Assembly (NCBI RefSeq): GCF_008642335.1
Contig: NZ_CP029191.1
Location: forward strand, 5,022,001-5,086,000
Reading direction: 5' to 3'
Length of the DNA: 64,000 nucleotides
Source of the DNA: Streptomyces venezuelae
Lineage (GTDB): Bacteria > Actinomycetota > Actinomycetes > Streptomycetales > Streptomycetaceae
Below the pieces are notes generated by a model. That model made no database searches. It saw only the letters and a list, made by a program, of their open reading frames with translations, and was not told the DNA's origin. Positions 33,179 through 44,629 of this stretch are shown here, one piece after another. Every line of letters starts with the position of its first letter. Position 1 is the first letter of the stretch. The position numbers and the translations under genes are program-made.

Positions 33179-33820
33179 CTACGAAGAGGCCTGGGCCCGC
33201 GCCTTCACGCGGCGGCCGGCCGCCGCCGCGGCGACCCGCCCCAACGCCTCGTCCTTCGCGCAGGGGTACGCGCCCAGCGCGGTCTGCCGTGCCACGATGG
33301 CGCGTTCCTCCCGCATGAGCCGCCAGCCGCGCCGCAGCAGGAACGGCACGGACTTGCGCCCCTCCCGCAGATCCCGCAGCAGCCGCCGCCGGAACGTCGT
33401 CGAGGGCCGCCCCCGCAGACAGATCGCGTCGGCCAGCACACCAAGCTCCCGGCACCGCTCCACGATGTCCGCCGCGAAGATGCCCTCGGCGACGAAGAGC
33501 GGCGTGCGCTCGATGTCCAGCGCCTCCTGCCCCACGCGCGCACTGACCGAGATGTCGTACACCGGCACGTTCGTGCGCCCCGTCCGGCACAGCTCCTCGA
33601 TCGCGGCGACCGCCACATCGGCGTCCCAGGAGTCCGGGGAGTCCCAGTCGATGTCCGAACTGCCCGGCACGAGCGGCAGCGTGGGGTCACCGGCTTCCTT
33701 GTAGAAGTCGTCCAGACAGAGCACGGGCAGCCCCGAGCGGGCGGCGAACGACGACTTCCCCGAGCCTGAGGGGCCGGTCAGCAGCACGACGCGGGTCGGT
33801 ATCGGGGGATGGGAACCCAA
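33179..33820 (-). CDS. Uridine kinase-like P-loop kinase
   Basis: 213 residues. Walker A GPSGSGKSSFA, LCLDDFYKEAGDPTLP (the DDFY motif of uridine/cytidine kinases), WDSPDSWD and VAEGIFAADI (Walker B-like). Likely phosphorylates uridine/cytidine, which would return imported pyrimidine nucleosides to the nucleotide pool. No ATG or GTG fits upstream of the P-loop; TTG 33820 is chosen. The shared nucleoside operator is absent here, so this salvage step seems to be controlled differently. Convergent with sigQ. Confidence 0.8.
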   Translation of the reverse strand: MGSHPPIPTRVVLLTGPSGSGKSSFAARSGLPVLCLDDFYKEAGDPTLPLVPGSSDIDWDSPDSWDADVAVAAIEELCRTGRTNVPVYDISVSARVGQEALDIERTPLFVAEGIFAADIVERCRELGVLADAICLRGRPSTTFRRRLLRDLREGRKSVPFLLRRGWRLMREERAIVARQTALGAYPCAKDEALGRVAAAAAGRRVKARAQASS

Positions 33821-34023
33821 TTCTCTGAGCCTTTGCAGCCGGAGTGGACCGCATCTCCCGACACGGCGCGTCCGTGTGGACGGGAGCCATTATCAACCGA
33901 CGCGCCCGGAACGGGGCGCCCGCGAGTCGGCCTTTGGTTCCGGCGGCGTCAGTCAACTACGCTACGTGCTCGCATGATTACAGAACCGGACGACCCGACG
34001 ATGCACGGATGTGAGCGGAACCC

Positions 34024-36677
<2,654 letters not shown>

Positions 36678-36699
36678 CTACTGGGGATACGGTGTACGC

Positions 36700-37440
36700 A
36701 TGGAAGCACAGAAGAAGCCCGAGCCCGAGATCACGCTCTGGGAGCGCATGGAGCGCCCCGCGGCCGCGCAACGCACCACGCTGACGCCGCAGAAGATCGC
36801 CGAAGTGGCGGTGAAGGTCGCCGACGCCGAGGGCTTCGCGGCCGTCACCATGCGCCGCCTCGCCACCGAGCTGGGCGTCGCGCCCATGGCCGCCTACCGC
36901 CACGTCTCCGGCAAGGACGACCTGTACGCGCTGATGGTCGACCGGGTCACCGCCGAGGTCGTCGTCCCCGAGGACGTGACCGGCTGGCGCGAGGTGCTGC
37001 GCGCGTACGCGATCGGGAGCCGCGGCCTGATGCTGGCGCACCCCTGGCTCGCCCAGCTCCCCACGCCGCACTTCGCCCTGACGCCGAACCGGATGGCCAT
37101 GGCCGACCGGCAGCTGGCGGCGCTGGAGAACCACGGCCTGGACTCCGACACGATCATGACGGCGTTCCGCACCGTCGGCGCGTACGTGCACGGCGTCAGC
37201 CAGTCGGAGGTCGCGCTGCGCCAGTACATGGAGGACAACGGCTGGACCAGCGGCGACGAGGCGCGCGCGGGGCTCGCGCCGCAGATGACGTACCTGATGA
37301 GCACCGGCCGCTACCCGGCCTACCGGCGCTACGCCCTCGGCGCGGGACGCAAGGACGACGCCGCCTGGCAGTTCGAGACGGGACTCGACTGCGTCCTGGA
37401 CGGCATCGCGGTCCGGCTCGGCCTCGCACCGGGGGAATGA
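36700..37440 (+). CDS. TetR-family repressor (TetR_C-type)
   Basis: 246 residues. HTH: LTPQKIAEVAVKVADAEGFAAVTMRRLATELGVAPMAAYRHVSGKDDLYALM, preceded by 30 polar residues containing LWERMERP. The ligand domain has the TetR_C subfamily features (WREVLRAYAIGSRGLMLAHPWLAQL). Expected to bind the palindrome at 36654-36673 and repress both itself and the divergent FMN-reductase/MFS operon until a drug binds. ATG 36700 chosen at the start of homology; weak GGGGATA upstream. Confidence 0.9.
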   Translation: MEAQKKPEPEITLWERMERPAAAQRTTLTPQKIAEVAVKVADAEGFAAVTMRRLATELGVAPMAAYRHVSGKDDLYALMVDRVTAEVVVPEDVTGWREVLRAYAIGSRGLMLAHPWLAQLPTPHFALTPNRMAMADRQLAALENHGLDSDTIMTAFRTVGAYVHGVSQSEVALRQYMEDNGWTSGDEARAGLAPQMTYLMSTGRYPAYRRYALGAGRKDDAAWQFETGLDCVLDGIAVRLGLAPGE

Positions 37441-37445
37441 CGAAA

Positions 37446-37487
37446 CCCCGCGCCCCATCAGGGGCGCGGGGAACTGCGCGACCAGCC
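37446..37487. terminator. Terminator built from the dispersed repeat
   Basis: 11-bp stem CCCCGCGCCCC / GGGGCGCGGGG with loop ATCA (37446-37471), continuous with the dispersed element GGAACTGCGCGACCAGCC. Serves the TetR gene and the convergent aldehyde dehydrogenase operon. Confidence 0.85.
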
Positions 37488-37528
37488 AGGACGCGCCCGC
37501 AGACGCGAACCGGCCTTACCGCGAAGGC

Positions 37529-38413
37529 CTAGTAGGCGGAGCCCGACGCGCCCAGCGACCCCGTCGGGTGCCAGACCGTCTTGGTCTCCAGGCAGGCCGT
37601 CAGGCGGTGCGTGCCCGGGTCGGCCGACCAGTCCACAGGCTGTGGACGGAACACACGCTTGAGGTTGTCCGCGGCCGCGATCTCCAGATCGCGGGCAAGC
37701 TCCGCCTCCGCCCCCGTCAGGTCGATCGCGTTGACGTCCTGGTGGGCGGCGAGCGGCGCCGCGATCTCGGCGGTCTTCCCGGTGAGAATGTTGACCACAC
37801 CACCGGGAACGTCCGACGTCGCGAGGACCTCGCCGAGCGACAGCGCCGGCAGCGGCGACTTCTCGGAGGCGATCACCACGGCCGTGCTGCCCGTCGCGAT
37901 CACCGGGGCGATCACCGAGACGAGGCCGAGGAACGACGACTCCTGGGGCGCGACGACCGCGACCACACCCGTCGGCTCCGGCGTCGACAGGTTGAAGAAC
38001 GGGCCTGCGACCGGGTTCGCCCCGCCCACGACCTGGGCGATCTTGTCGGTCCAGCCCGCGTACCAGACCCAGCGGTCGATCGCCGCGTCCACCTGGACGG
38101 CGGCCTTCGACTTGGAGATGCCCTCCGCGTCCGCCACCTCCCGCACGAACTGGTCCTTGCGGCCCTCCAGCATCTCCGCGACGCGGTAGAGGACCTGGCC
38201 CCTGTTGTACGCGGTCGCGCCCGACCAGCCGCCGAAGGCCTTGCGCGCGGCGACGACCGCGTCACGGGCGTCCTTGCGGGAGGAAAGGGGCGCGTTCGCC
38301 AGCCACTTGCCCTTTGAGTCGGTCACCTCGTACACCCGGCCGCTCTCGCTGCGGGGGAACTTGCCCCCGACGTACAGCTTGTAGGTCTTGAAAACCGTGA
38401 GTCGGTCAGACAT
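37529..38413 (-). CDS. Short, probably non-catalytic aldehyde dehydrogenase-like protein
   Basis: 294 residues, against about 480 for a full enzyme. It contains the N-terminal NAD-domain part of the family (YKLYVGGKFPRSESGRVYEV, DARDAVVAARKAFGGWS, NRGQVLYRVAEMLEGR). But the PWNFPL motif is replaced by APQESSFLGL, the KPAE lysine by ASEKSP, and the catalytic GQ-x-C domain is absent; the end is a different sequence (LETKTVWHPTGSLG). The reading frame is clean and coupled to the full ALDH gene by an 8-bp overlap, so it looks maintained, perhaps as a partner subunit. Confidence 0.8.
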   Translation of the reverse strand: MSDRLTVFKTYKLYVGGKFPRSESGRVYEVTDSKGKWLANAPLSSRKDARDAVVAARKAFGGWSGATAYNRGQVLYRVAEMLEGRKDQFVREVADAEGISKSKAAVQVDAAIDRWVWYAGWTDKIAQVVGGANPVAGPFFNLSTPEPTGVVAVVAPQESSFLGLVSVIAPVIATGSTAVVIASEKSPLPALSLGEVLATSDVPGGVVNILTGKTAEIAAPLAAHQDVNAIDLTGAEAELARDLEIAAADNLKRVFRPQPVDWSADPGTHRLTACLETKTVWHPTGSLGASGSAY

Positions 38414-39842
38414 CGAGGTACGCCTCCAGCCCGTGCCGGCCGCCCTCGCGGCCGAAGCCCGACTCCTTGTAGCCGCCGAACGGCGACGTCGGGTCGAACT
38501 TGTTGAAAGTGTTGGCCCAGACGACGCCCGCCCGGAGCTTGTTCGCGACAGCGAGGATGCGCGAGCCCTTCTCCGTCCAGATGCCGGCGGAGAGCCCGTA
38601 CTGCGTGTTGTTGGCCTTGGCGACCGCCTCGTCCGGGGTACGGAAGGTCAGGACGGAGAGCACCGGGCCGAAGATCTCGTCGCGGGCGACGGTGTGTGCC
38701 TGCGTGACGTTGGTGAACAGCGTCGGCGCGAACCAGTAGCCGGAGGTGGGCAGTTCGCACGGGGCGGACCAGCGCTCGGCGCCCTCCGCCTCGCCGGTCT
38801 CGGCGAGCGCGGTGATGCGGGCCAGCTGCTCGGCGGAGTTGATGGCGCCGATGTCGGTGTTCTTGTCCAGCGGGTCGCCGAGGCGCAGCGTGGACAGGCG
38901 GCGCTTGAGCGCGTCGAGCACCTCGTCCTGGACCGACTCCTGTACGAGGAGCCGCGAGCCCGCGCAGCAGACCTGGCCCTGGTTGAAGAAGATGCCGGTG
39001 ACGATGCCCTCGACGGCCTGGTCGATGGGCGCGTCGTCGAAGACGATGTTGGCGCCCTTGCCGCCCAGTTCGAGCGTGACCTTCTTGTCGGTGCCGGCGA
39101 CCTGGCGCGCGATGGCCTTGCCGACGGCGGTCGAGCCGGTGAAGGCGACCTTGTTCACGTCCGGGTGGGCGGTCAGGGCCGCGCCCGCGTCGCCGTACCC
39201 GGGGAGGATGTTGACGACGCCCTTGGGCAGGCCCGCCTGGCGGCAGATGTCCGCGAAGAACAGGGCGCTCAGCGGAGTCGTCTCGGCGGGCTTCAGGACG
39301 ACCGTGTTGCCGGTCGCGAGCGCCGGGGCGATCTTCCAGGCCAGCATCAGGAGCGGGAAGTTCCAGGGGATGACCTGGCCCGCGACACCGAGCGGGGCCG
39401 GGTTCGGGCCGTACCCCGCGTGGTCCAGCTTGTCGGCCCAGCCCGCGTAGTAGAAGAAGTGCGCGGCGACCAGGGGAAGGTCGGCGTCGCGCGTCTCCTT
39501 GATGGGCTTTCCGTTGTCCAGCGTCTCCAGGACGGCCAGCTCGCGGCTGCGCTCCTGGATGATCCGGGCGATGCGGAAGAGGTACTTGGCGCGCTCGGCG
39601 CCCGGCAGCGCCGACCACTTCTCGAAGGCCTTGCGGGCGGCCTTCACCGCGCGGTCGACGTCCTCGGCGGAGGCCTGCGCGACCTCGGAGAGGACCTCCT
39701 CGGTGGACGGGGAGACCGTCTTGAAGACCTTGCCGTCGGCGGCCTCGGTGAACTCGCCGTCGATGAACAGGCCGTAGCTCGGCGCGATGTCGACGACGGA
39801 GCGCGACTCGGGCGCCGGAGCGTACTCGAAGGGGGAAGTCAT
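38406..39842 (-). CDS. Aldehyde dehydrogenase
   Basis: 478 residues. Complete family motifs: VIPWNFPLLM, VVLKPAETTP (cofactor Lys), FTGSTAVGKAI, LELGGKGANIV (general base Glu), FFNQGQVCCAGSRLL (catalytic Cys within QVCCAG) and EIFGPVLSVLTF. Most likely oxidises acetaldehyde released by deoC to acetate with NAD, judging by its place 5 bp behind deoC. Middle gene of the deoC operon; cytoplasmic. Substrate inferred from context. Confidence 0.9.
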   Translation of the reverse strand: MTSPFEYAPAPESRSVVDIAPSYGLFIDGEFTEAADGKVFKTVSPSTEEVLSEVAQASAEDVDRAVKAARKAFEKWSALPGAERAKYLFRIARIIQERSRELAVLETLDNGKPIKETRDADLPLVAAHFFYYAGWADKLDHAGYGPNPAPLGVAGQVIPWNFPLLMLAWKIAPALATGNTVVLKPAETTPLSALFFADICRQAGLPKGVVNILPGYGDAGAALTAHPDVNKVAFTGSTAVGKAIARQVAGTDKKVTLELGGKGANIVFDDAPIDQAVEGIVTGIFFNQGQVCCAGSRLLVQESVQDEVLDALKRRLSTLRLGDPLDKNTDIGAINSAEQLARITALAETGEAEGAERWSAPCELPTSGYWFAPTLFTNVTQAHTVARDEIFGPVLSVLTFRTPDEAVAKANNTQYGLSAGIWTEKGSRILAVANKLRAGVVWANTFNKFDPTSPFGGYKESGFGREGGRHGLEAYLDV

Positions 39843-39847
39843 GGTGA

Positions 39848-40792
39848 TCAGTCCACCGTCACGTAGTCGGGGCCGGAGTAGCGGCCGGTGGCCAGCTTCT
39901 GACGCTGCATGAGCAGGTCGTTGAGGAGCGAAGAGGCACCGAAGCGGAACCAGTGGTTGTCCAGCCAGTCGGGACCGGCCGTCTCGTTCACCAGCACGAG
40001 GAACTTCACCGCGTCCTTGGTGGAGCGGATGCCGCCCGCGGGCTTCACACCGATCTGCACGCCGGTCTGCGCACGGAAGTCGCGGACGGCCTCCAGCATG
40101 AGCAGGGTGTTGGCCGGGGTGGCGTTGACGCCGACCTTGCCGGTCGAGGTCTTGATGAAGTCGGCGCCCGCGATCATGCCGATCCAGCTGGCGCGCTTGA
40201 TGTTGTCGTACGTCGAGAGCTCACCGGTCTCGAAGATGACCTTCAGGCGGGCGGTGCCGCAGGCCTCCTTCACGGCGCGGATCTGCTCGAACACCGTCAT
40301 GTAGTCACCCGCCAGGAACGCGCCCCGGTCGATGACCATGTCGATCTCGTCGGCGCCCGCCGCGACGGCCTCGCGCACGTCGCCGAGCTTCACCTCGATC
40401 GCCGCGCGGCCCGCGGGGAAGGCGGTCGCGACGGACGCGACCTTCACGCCGCTGGCCCCGACGGCCTCCTTGGCGGTGGCGACCATGTCCGGATAGACGC
40501 AGACGGCCGCGGTGCGGGGGGTCTTCCGGTCGGTCGGGTCCGGGTTCACGGCCTTCGCGCCGAGCGCCCGGACCTTGCCCGGGGTGTCGGCGCCCTCGAG
40601 CGTCGTCAGGTCGATCATCGAAATGGCCAGGTCGATGGCGTACGCCTTCGCCGTGGTCTTGATCGAACGGGTACCGAGCGAGGCGGCACGCGCCTCCAGG
40701 CCGACCGCGTCGACGCCGGGCAGCCCGTGAAGGAAGCGGCGGAGCGTGCTGTCGGACGCTGTCACGTCAGCGAATGCAGTGGGCATGGTCAC
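39848..40792 (-). CDS. deoC: Deoxyribose-phosphate aldolase
   Basis: 314 residues (long-form DeoC). Schiff-base Lys in FIKTSTGKVGVNATP, plus EIDMVIDRGAFLAGDY, VKVIFETGELSTYDNIKRAS-type strand and GVKPAGGIRSTKDAVKF. Cleaves 2-deoxyribose-5-phosphate to glyceraldehyde-3-phosphate and acetaldehyde. GTG 40792 chosen since TATGCT (40799-40804) ends 6 nt before it (leaderless); ATG 40786 is an alternative. The operator abuts the -10 directly. First gene of a three-gene operon with two aldehyde dehydrogenase-type genes. Confidence 0.95.
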   Translation of the reverse strand: MTMPTAFADVTASDSTLRRFLHGLPGVDAVGLEARAASLGTRSIKTTAKAYAIDLAISMIDLTTLEGADTPGKVRALGAKAVNPDPTDRKTPRTAAVCVYPDMVATAKEAVGASGVKVASVATAFPAGRAAIEVKLGDVREAVAAGADEIDMVIDRGAFLAGDYMTVFEQIRAVKEACGTARLKVIFETGELSTYDNIKRASWIGMIAGADFIKTSTGKVGVNATPANTLLMLEAVRDFRAQTGVQIGVKPAGGIRSTKDAVKFLVLVNETAGPDWLDNHWFRFGASSLLNDLLMQRQKLATGRYSGPDYVTVD

Positions 40793-40798
40793 GAGGGG

Positions 40799-40818
40799 AG
40801 CATATCTACGCGCGTAGC
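40799..40818 (-). promoter_or_regulatory. Nucleoside-regulon operator, copy 5, and deoC promoter
   Basis: On the minus strand, GCTACGCGCGTAGA (40818-40805; 13 of 14 to the palindrome) runs straight into -10-like TATGCT (40804-40799). Six bases then separate it from the deoC GTG. Confidence 0.75.
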
Positions 40819-40874
40819 TGCTGTACAGGGGGAGGGCCAGGGGCGCCCGGCCGGGCTTCAGGCAGAATCAGGGT

Positions 40875-41510
40875 ATGAGCGACCCTCGAGACCCCGTGGC
40901 GGAGCCCGTCTACAAGGACCGCACCTACCGGTCCCCGGCCGGCATCGCCGGTGGCGTCCTGCTGCTCGCCCTGGGCGCCTGGCTCGGCATCGACGCGGTC
41001 ATCCGCGGCGAGGGCCGCACCCCGTGGCTCGCGCTCGCCGGACTGCTCCTCGCGGTGCCGCTGGTCGTCGCGTTCACCGTACGGCCCGTCGTGTACGCCA
41101 ACGACGACCGCCTGCGGATCCGCAACCCCTTCCGGACCATCACGCTGCCGTGGGCGTCCGTCGCGACGCTCCGCTCCGGCTACTCCAACGAGGTCCTCAC
41201 CAACGCCGGCACCAAGTTCCAGCTCTGGGCGATCCCCGTCTCGCTGCGCGGCCGCAAGAGGGCGGCGCGCAGGCAGTCGCAGGCCGTCGCGGCGGGCGAC
41301 CCGACGAACGGCCGCTCCTTCCACGACCCCACCACGCCGTCCACCCGCTCGGCGGGCGACCAGTCCATGGACGACCTCCGCGACCTCGCCGAACGGCGCG
41401 CCGCCGAGGAGTCCGCGCAGGGCGAGCCGGTGGTGCGCTGGGCGTACGAGATCCTGGCGCCGTCCGTGGCGGGGGCGGTGCTGCTCGTGGTGCTGCTCGC
41501 GGTGACCTGA
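40875..41510 (+). CDS. Membrane protein with bacterial PH-like domain
   Basis: 211 residues. Two N-terminal helices (IAGGVLLLALGAWLGIDAVI; LALAGLLLAVPLVVAFTV), then a PH_6-like segment (VVYANDDRLRIRNPFRTITLPWASVATLRSGYSNEV), a charged linker and a C-terminal helix (ILAPSVAGAVLLVVLLAV). Common in actinobacteria, role unknown. No clear ribosome site before ATG 40875; CAGAAT ends 6 nt upstream, so it may be leaderless. Divergent from deoC. Confidence 0.8.
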   Translation: MSDPRDPVAEPVYKDRTYRSPAGIAGGVLLLALGAWLGIDAVIRGEGRTPWLALAGLLLAVPLVVAFTVRPVVYANDDRLRIRNPFRTITLPWASVATLRSGYSNEVLTNAGTKFQLWAIPVSLRGRKRAARRQSQAVAAGDPTNGRSFHDPTTPSTRSAGDQSMDDLRDLAERRAAEESAQGEPVVRWAYEILAPSVAGAVLLVVLLAVT

Positions 41511-41555
41511 GGGCCGGCCGAGCCGAGCTCTGCCGGGCGCCCGCGCCGACTCCGG

Positions 41556-42791
41556 TCACGGCGGGCCGTGCCAGCCCAGGAGCATGTGGCCGCCGCACAC
41601 CGCCGACGTGAGCGCCGCCGCGATCAGCACCGTCACGCGTACGTGCGCCCTCGCGCGTGCCAGCGCCACGGCGACCGGCAGCAGCAGCGGGAAGCCGGGC
41701 AGCAGGAAGCGCGCCCGGGGGAAGTAGACGCCGCTGCTGCCGAGCACGATCACGAGCAGCAGACCGCTGAAGAGCAGCAGGGGCAGCGGCTGCCGGTCGC
41801 CCACCGACAGTACGAACAGCACGACCGCCCCCAGCAGGACGACCGTCACCATCGCCACGAACAGCGCGGGCCGCTCGGTGACGAACAGGTCCCGCATCCG
41901 CCGATACGTCGCGACGCCGCCGTCCCACTCGTTGCGCCACAGCTTCTGTACGGCGAAGTACCCGTCCCAGCGGCCGAGGCGCAGGCCCACCCAGCCGACG
42001 TACGCGAGCCAGCCGAGGGGAGCGACGAGGGCGCCGAGGAGTGGGCGAAGGGGACGGCGGGAGCCGGCCGCGGCGGGTGGCCGGCGCAGGGTGAGCAGGG
42101 CGGTCAGGGACACCGCCGCGGCCACCGCCACGCCCGTGGGACGCGTCAGGCCCGCCAGCGCGGCCAGAGAGCCCGCCCACAGCCAGCGATCGCTCAGCAC
42201 CGCGTACAGCGACCACGCGCACAGCGCGGTGAACAGGGACTCCGTATAGCCCATCCACTGCACGAGCGCCACGGGCAGGCTGCCCCAGAGCACGGCGAGG
42301 ACGACACCGGTCCCGCGGCCGTACAGCCGGTCGCCCACCGCGAAGATCCCCCACGCGGCGAGCAGCGAGGCGGCCACCGACACGGAGAGGCCCGCCGCAC
42401 CCCGCGGCAGCCACGGCACGAGGGCGTCGCCCGCCCTGATGAGCAGCGGGTAGAGCGGGAAGAAGGCGAGGTTGTTGCCGTCGATGCGGGTGCCGAGCTC
42501 GTCGGCGTAACCGCTCTGGGCGATCCTCAGGTACCAGTCGCAGTCCCACGACTCCATCAGCAGATGCCGTACGCCGCGGTGGTCGCGGTGGGCCCACATG
42601 GTGAACACCAGCAGGCCGAGCGCGCGGACCGCCGTGTACGCGGCGAGGGCGGGCCAGGCGTGGCGGAGGGCGGCGGTGGTGCGGGTCCGCAGGCGCGGGG
42701 GCGTGGGCGTGGTGCCGTGCGGTGTCCTGGACGCGGGTGCGGGGACGCGGGTGGGGGCGGCGGTCGAGGGCTCGGAGAATCCGTACGGCAC
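41556..42791 (-). CDS. Polytopic GT-C glycosyltransferase (mannosyltransferase-like)
   Basis: 411 residues with about ten membrane helices. Loop-1 region MESWDCDWYLRIAQSGYADELG has the acidic W-D-x-x-W/Y-Y pattern of PIG-M/PIG-V-type GT-C enzymes, followed by NNLAFFPLYPLLIR and QWMGYTESLFTALCAWSLYAV, also typical. Likely uses a polyprenyl-phosphate sugar donor on the outer membrane face. GTG 42791 with GGGAGCC upstream. Product unknown; no neighbouring polymer genes. Confidence 0.82.
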   Translation of the reverse strand: MPYGFSEPSTAAPTRVPAPASRTPHGTTPTPPRLRTRTTAALRHAWPALAAYTAVRALGLLVFTMWAHRDHRGVRHLLMESWDCDWYLRIAQSGYADELGTRIDGNNLAFFPLYPLLIRAGDALVPWLPRGAAGLSVSVAASLLAAWGIFAVGDRLYGRGTGVVLAVLWGSLPVALVQWMGYTESLFTALCAWSLYAVLSDRWLWAGSLAALAGLTRPTGVAVAAAVSLTALLTLRRPPAAAGSRRPLRPLLGALVAPLGWLAYVGWVGLRLGRWDGYFAVQKLWRNEWDGGVATYRRMRDLFVTERPALFVAMVTVVLLGAVVLFVLSVGDRQPLPLLLFSGLLLVIVLGSSGVYFPRARFLLPGFPLLLPVAVALARARAHVRVTVLIAAALTSAVCGGHMLLGWHGPP

Positions 42792-42964
42792 TGCGGCGGC
42801 TCCCGGAACGTGAAAGTGCGCTACCGGTCGTCCCTTCCTGGGAAGACCGGCAGCGCACCGGGGTACTGCGGCAGTCGCTTCGTGGAACCACTCGGACGGG
42901 TGGTGCGGGGTGGTGCGGGCGGTGAGGGTGGTTCAGGTGGTGCGGGTGGCTGGGGTGGGGCGCG

Positions 42965-44629
42965 TCAGATGCCTGCTGCCGCGGAGAGGTCGCGCTTGAT
43001 CGACGCGAGCAGGTCCGTCGCGCGCGTGCGGGCCTCGGGCAGCGCGGCCCTGTCCGTCACCGGAACGACCACTTCGAGGTAGCACTTGAGCTTCGGCTCG
43101 GTGCCGCTCGGGCGGACGATGACGCGGGCGCCGTCCAGCGTGTAGCGCAGGCCGTCGGTGGGCGGCAGCGTCTCCGTGCCGCGCGTCAGGTCCTCCGCCT
43201 TCGACACGGGCAGGCCCGCGAGCTCCGTCGGCGGCTGCTCGCGCAGGCGGCGCATCGCGTCCGCGATCAGGGACAGGTCCTCGACGCGGACCGACAGCTG
43301 GTCAGTGGCGTGCAGACCGTGCTCCAGGGCGAGGTCGTCGAGCAGGTCGAGGAACGTGCGGCCTTCCTCCTTGAGCTCGGACGCGAGTTCCGCGAGCAGC
43401 AGCGCCGCGGTGATGCCGTCCTTGTCGCGTACGCCCTCGGGGTCGACGCAGTAGCCGAGCGCCTCCTCGTAGCCGTAACGGAGGCCGTCGACGCGGGCGA
43501 TCCACTTGAAGCCGGTGAGGGTCTCCTCGTAGGGGAGGCCCGCCTTCTCGGCGATCCGGCCGAGGAGGGAGGAGGACACGATCGACTCGGCGAAGGTGCC
43601 GTGCGCTCCGCGCTTCACGAGGTGGGCGGCGAGGAGGGCGCCCACCTCGTCGCCGCGGAGCATCCGCCAGTCGGTGTCCTCGGGACCGGTCTTCACCGCC
43701 GCCGCGCAGCGGTCCGCGTCCGGGTCGTTGGCGATGATCAGGTCGGGGGCGGGGGAGGTGCGGGCCGCCGTCGCGAAGGCGAGGTCCATCGCACCCGGCT
43801 CCTCCGGATTCGGGAACGCGACCGTCGGGAAGTCCGGGTCCGGCTCGGCCTGCTCGGCGACGAGGGTCGGCGCGGGGAAGCCCGCGCGGGCGAACGCGGC
43901 GAGGAGGGTGTCCTTGCCGACGCCGTGCATGGCCGTGTAGACGGCGCGGGCGGTGCGGGGGGAGCCGGGGGACAGGACGGCGTCCGTACGGGCCAGGTAG
44001 GCCTCCAGGACGGCTTCGTCGAGGGTTTCCCAGCCGGCGTCGGGGCGCGGTACGTCGTCGAGGCTCGCGATGGCGTCGATCTCCGCGGCGATCTCCGCGT
44101 CGGCGGGCGGGACGATCTGGGAGCCGTCGCCGAGGTAGACCTTGTAGCCGTTGTCCCGCGGGGGGTTGTGGCTGGCCGTGACCTCTACGCCTGCTGCGGC
44201 GCCGAGGTGCCTTATGGCGAAGGCGAGGACGGGGGTGGGGAGGGGGCGGGGCAGGACGGCTGCGCGGAGGCCGGCGCCCGTCATCACCGCGGCGGTGTCG
44301 CGGGCGAAGTCCGCGGACTTGTGGCGGGCGTCGTAGCCGATGACCACGAGGCCGTCGGCCTGGCCCTTGGCCTTCAGGTACGCGGCGAGGCCGGCGGCGG
44401 CGCGGATGACCACGGAGCGGTTCATGCGCATGGGGCCTGCGCCGAGTTCGCCGCGGAGGCCGGCGGTGCCGAACTGGAGGGTGCCGGCGAAGCGGGTCCT
44501 CAGTTCGGTGATGTCTTCGGCGTCGATGAGCTTGCCGAGCTCTTCGCGGGTCTCCGGGTCCGGGTCCTCGGCGAGCCAGGACTTGGCCTGCGCGATGAGC
44601 TCTGCGGTGGCGGGGGTGTCGTCCTGCAC
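42965..44629 (-). CDS. Phospho-sugar mutase (phosphopentomutase/phosphomannomutase type)
   Basis: 554 residues, alpha-D-phosphohexomutase superfamily: FGTAGLRGELGAGPMRMN, catalytic serine loop VTASHNPPRDNGYKVY, metal loop IIANDPDADR, sugar-specificity GFKWIARV...GYEEALGY, and phosphate loop RPSGTEPKLKCYLEV. The GFKWI and YEEALGY pattern is that of PgmB/PGM2-like enzymes, which include phosphopentomutases. Following purine nucleoside phosphorylase in the same orientation (511 bp apart), it probably converts (deoxy)ribose-1-phosphate to the 5-phosphate for deoC and the pentose pathway. GTG start. The shared operator is not present upstream. Confidence 0.9.
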   Translation of the reverse strand: MQDDTPATAELIAQAKSWLAEDPDPETREELGKLIDAEDITELRTRFAGTLQFGTAGLRGELGAGPMRMNRSVVIRAAAGLAAYLKAKGQADGLVVIGYDARHKSADFARDTAAVMTGAGLRAAVLPRPLPTPVLAFAIRHLGAAAGVEVTASHNPPRDNGYKVYLGDGSQIVPPADAEIAAEIDAIASLDDVPRPDAGWETLDEAVLEAYLARTDAVLSPGSPRTARAVYTAMHGVGKDTLLAAFARAGFPAPTLVAEQAEPDPDFPTVAFPNPEEPGAMDLAFATAARTSPAPDLIIANDPDADRCAAAVKTGPEDTDWRMLRGDEVGALLAAHLVKRGAHGTFAESIVSSSLLGRIAEKAGLPYEETLTGFKWIARVDGLRYGYEEALGYCVDPEGVRDKDGITAALLLAELASELKEEGRTFLDLLDDLALEHGLHATDQLSVRVEDLSLIADAMRRLREQPPTELAGLPVSKAEDLTRGTETLPPTDGLRYTLDGARVIVRPSGTEPKLKCYLEVVVPVTDRAALPEARTRATDLLASIKRDLSAAAGI

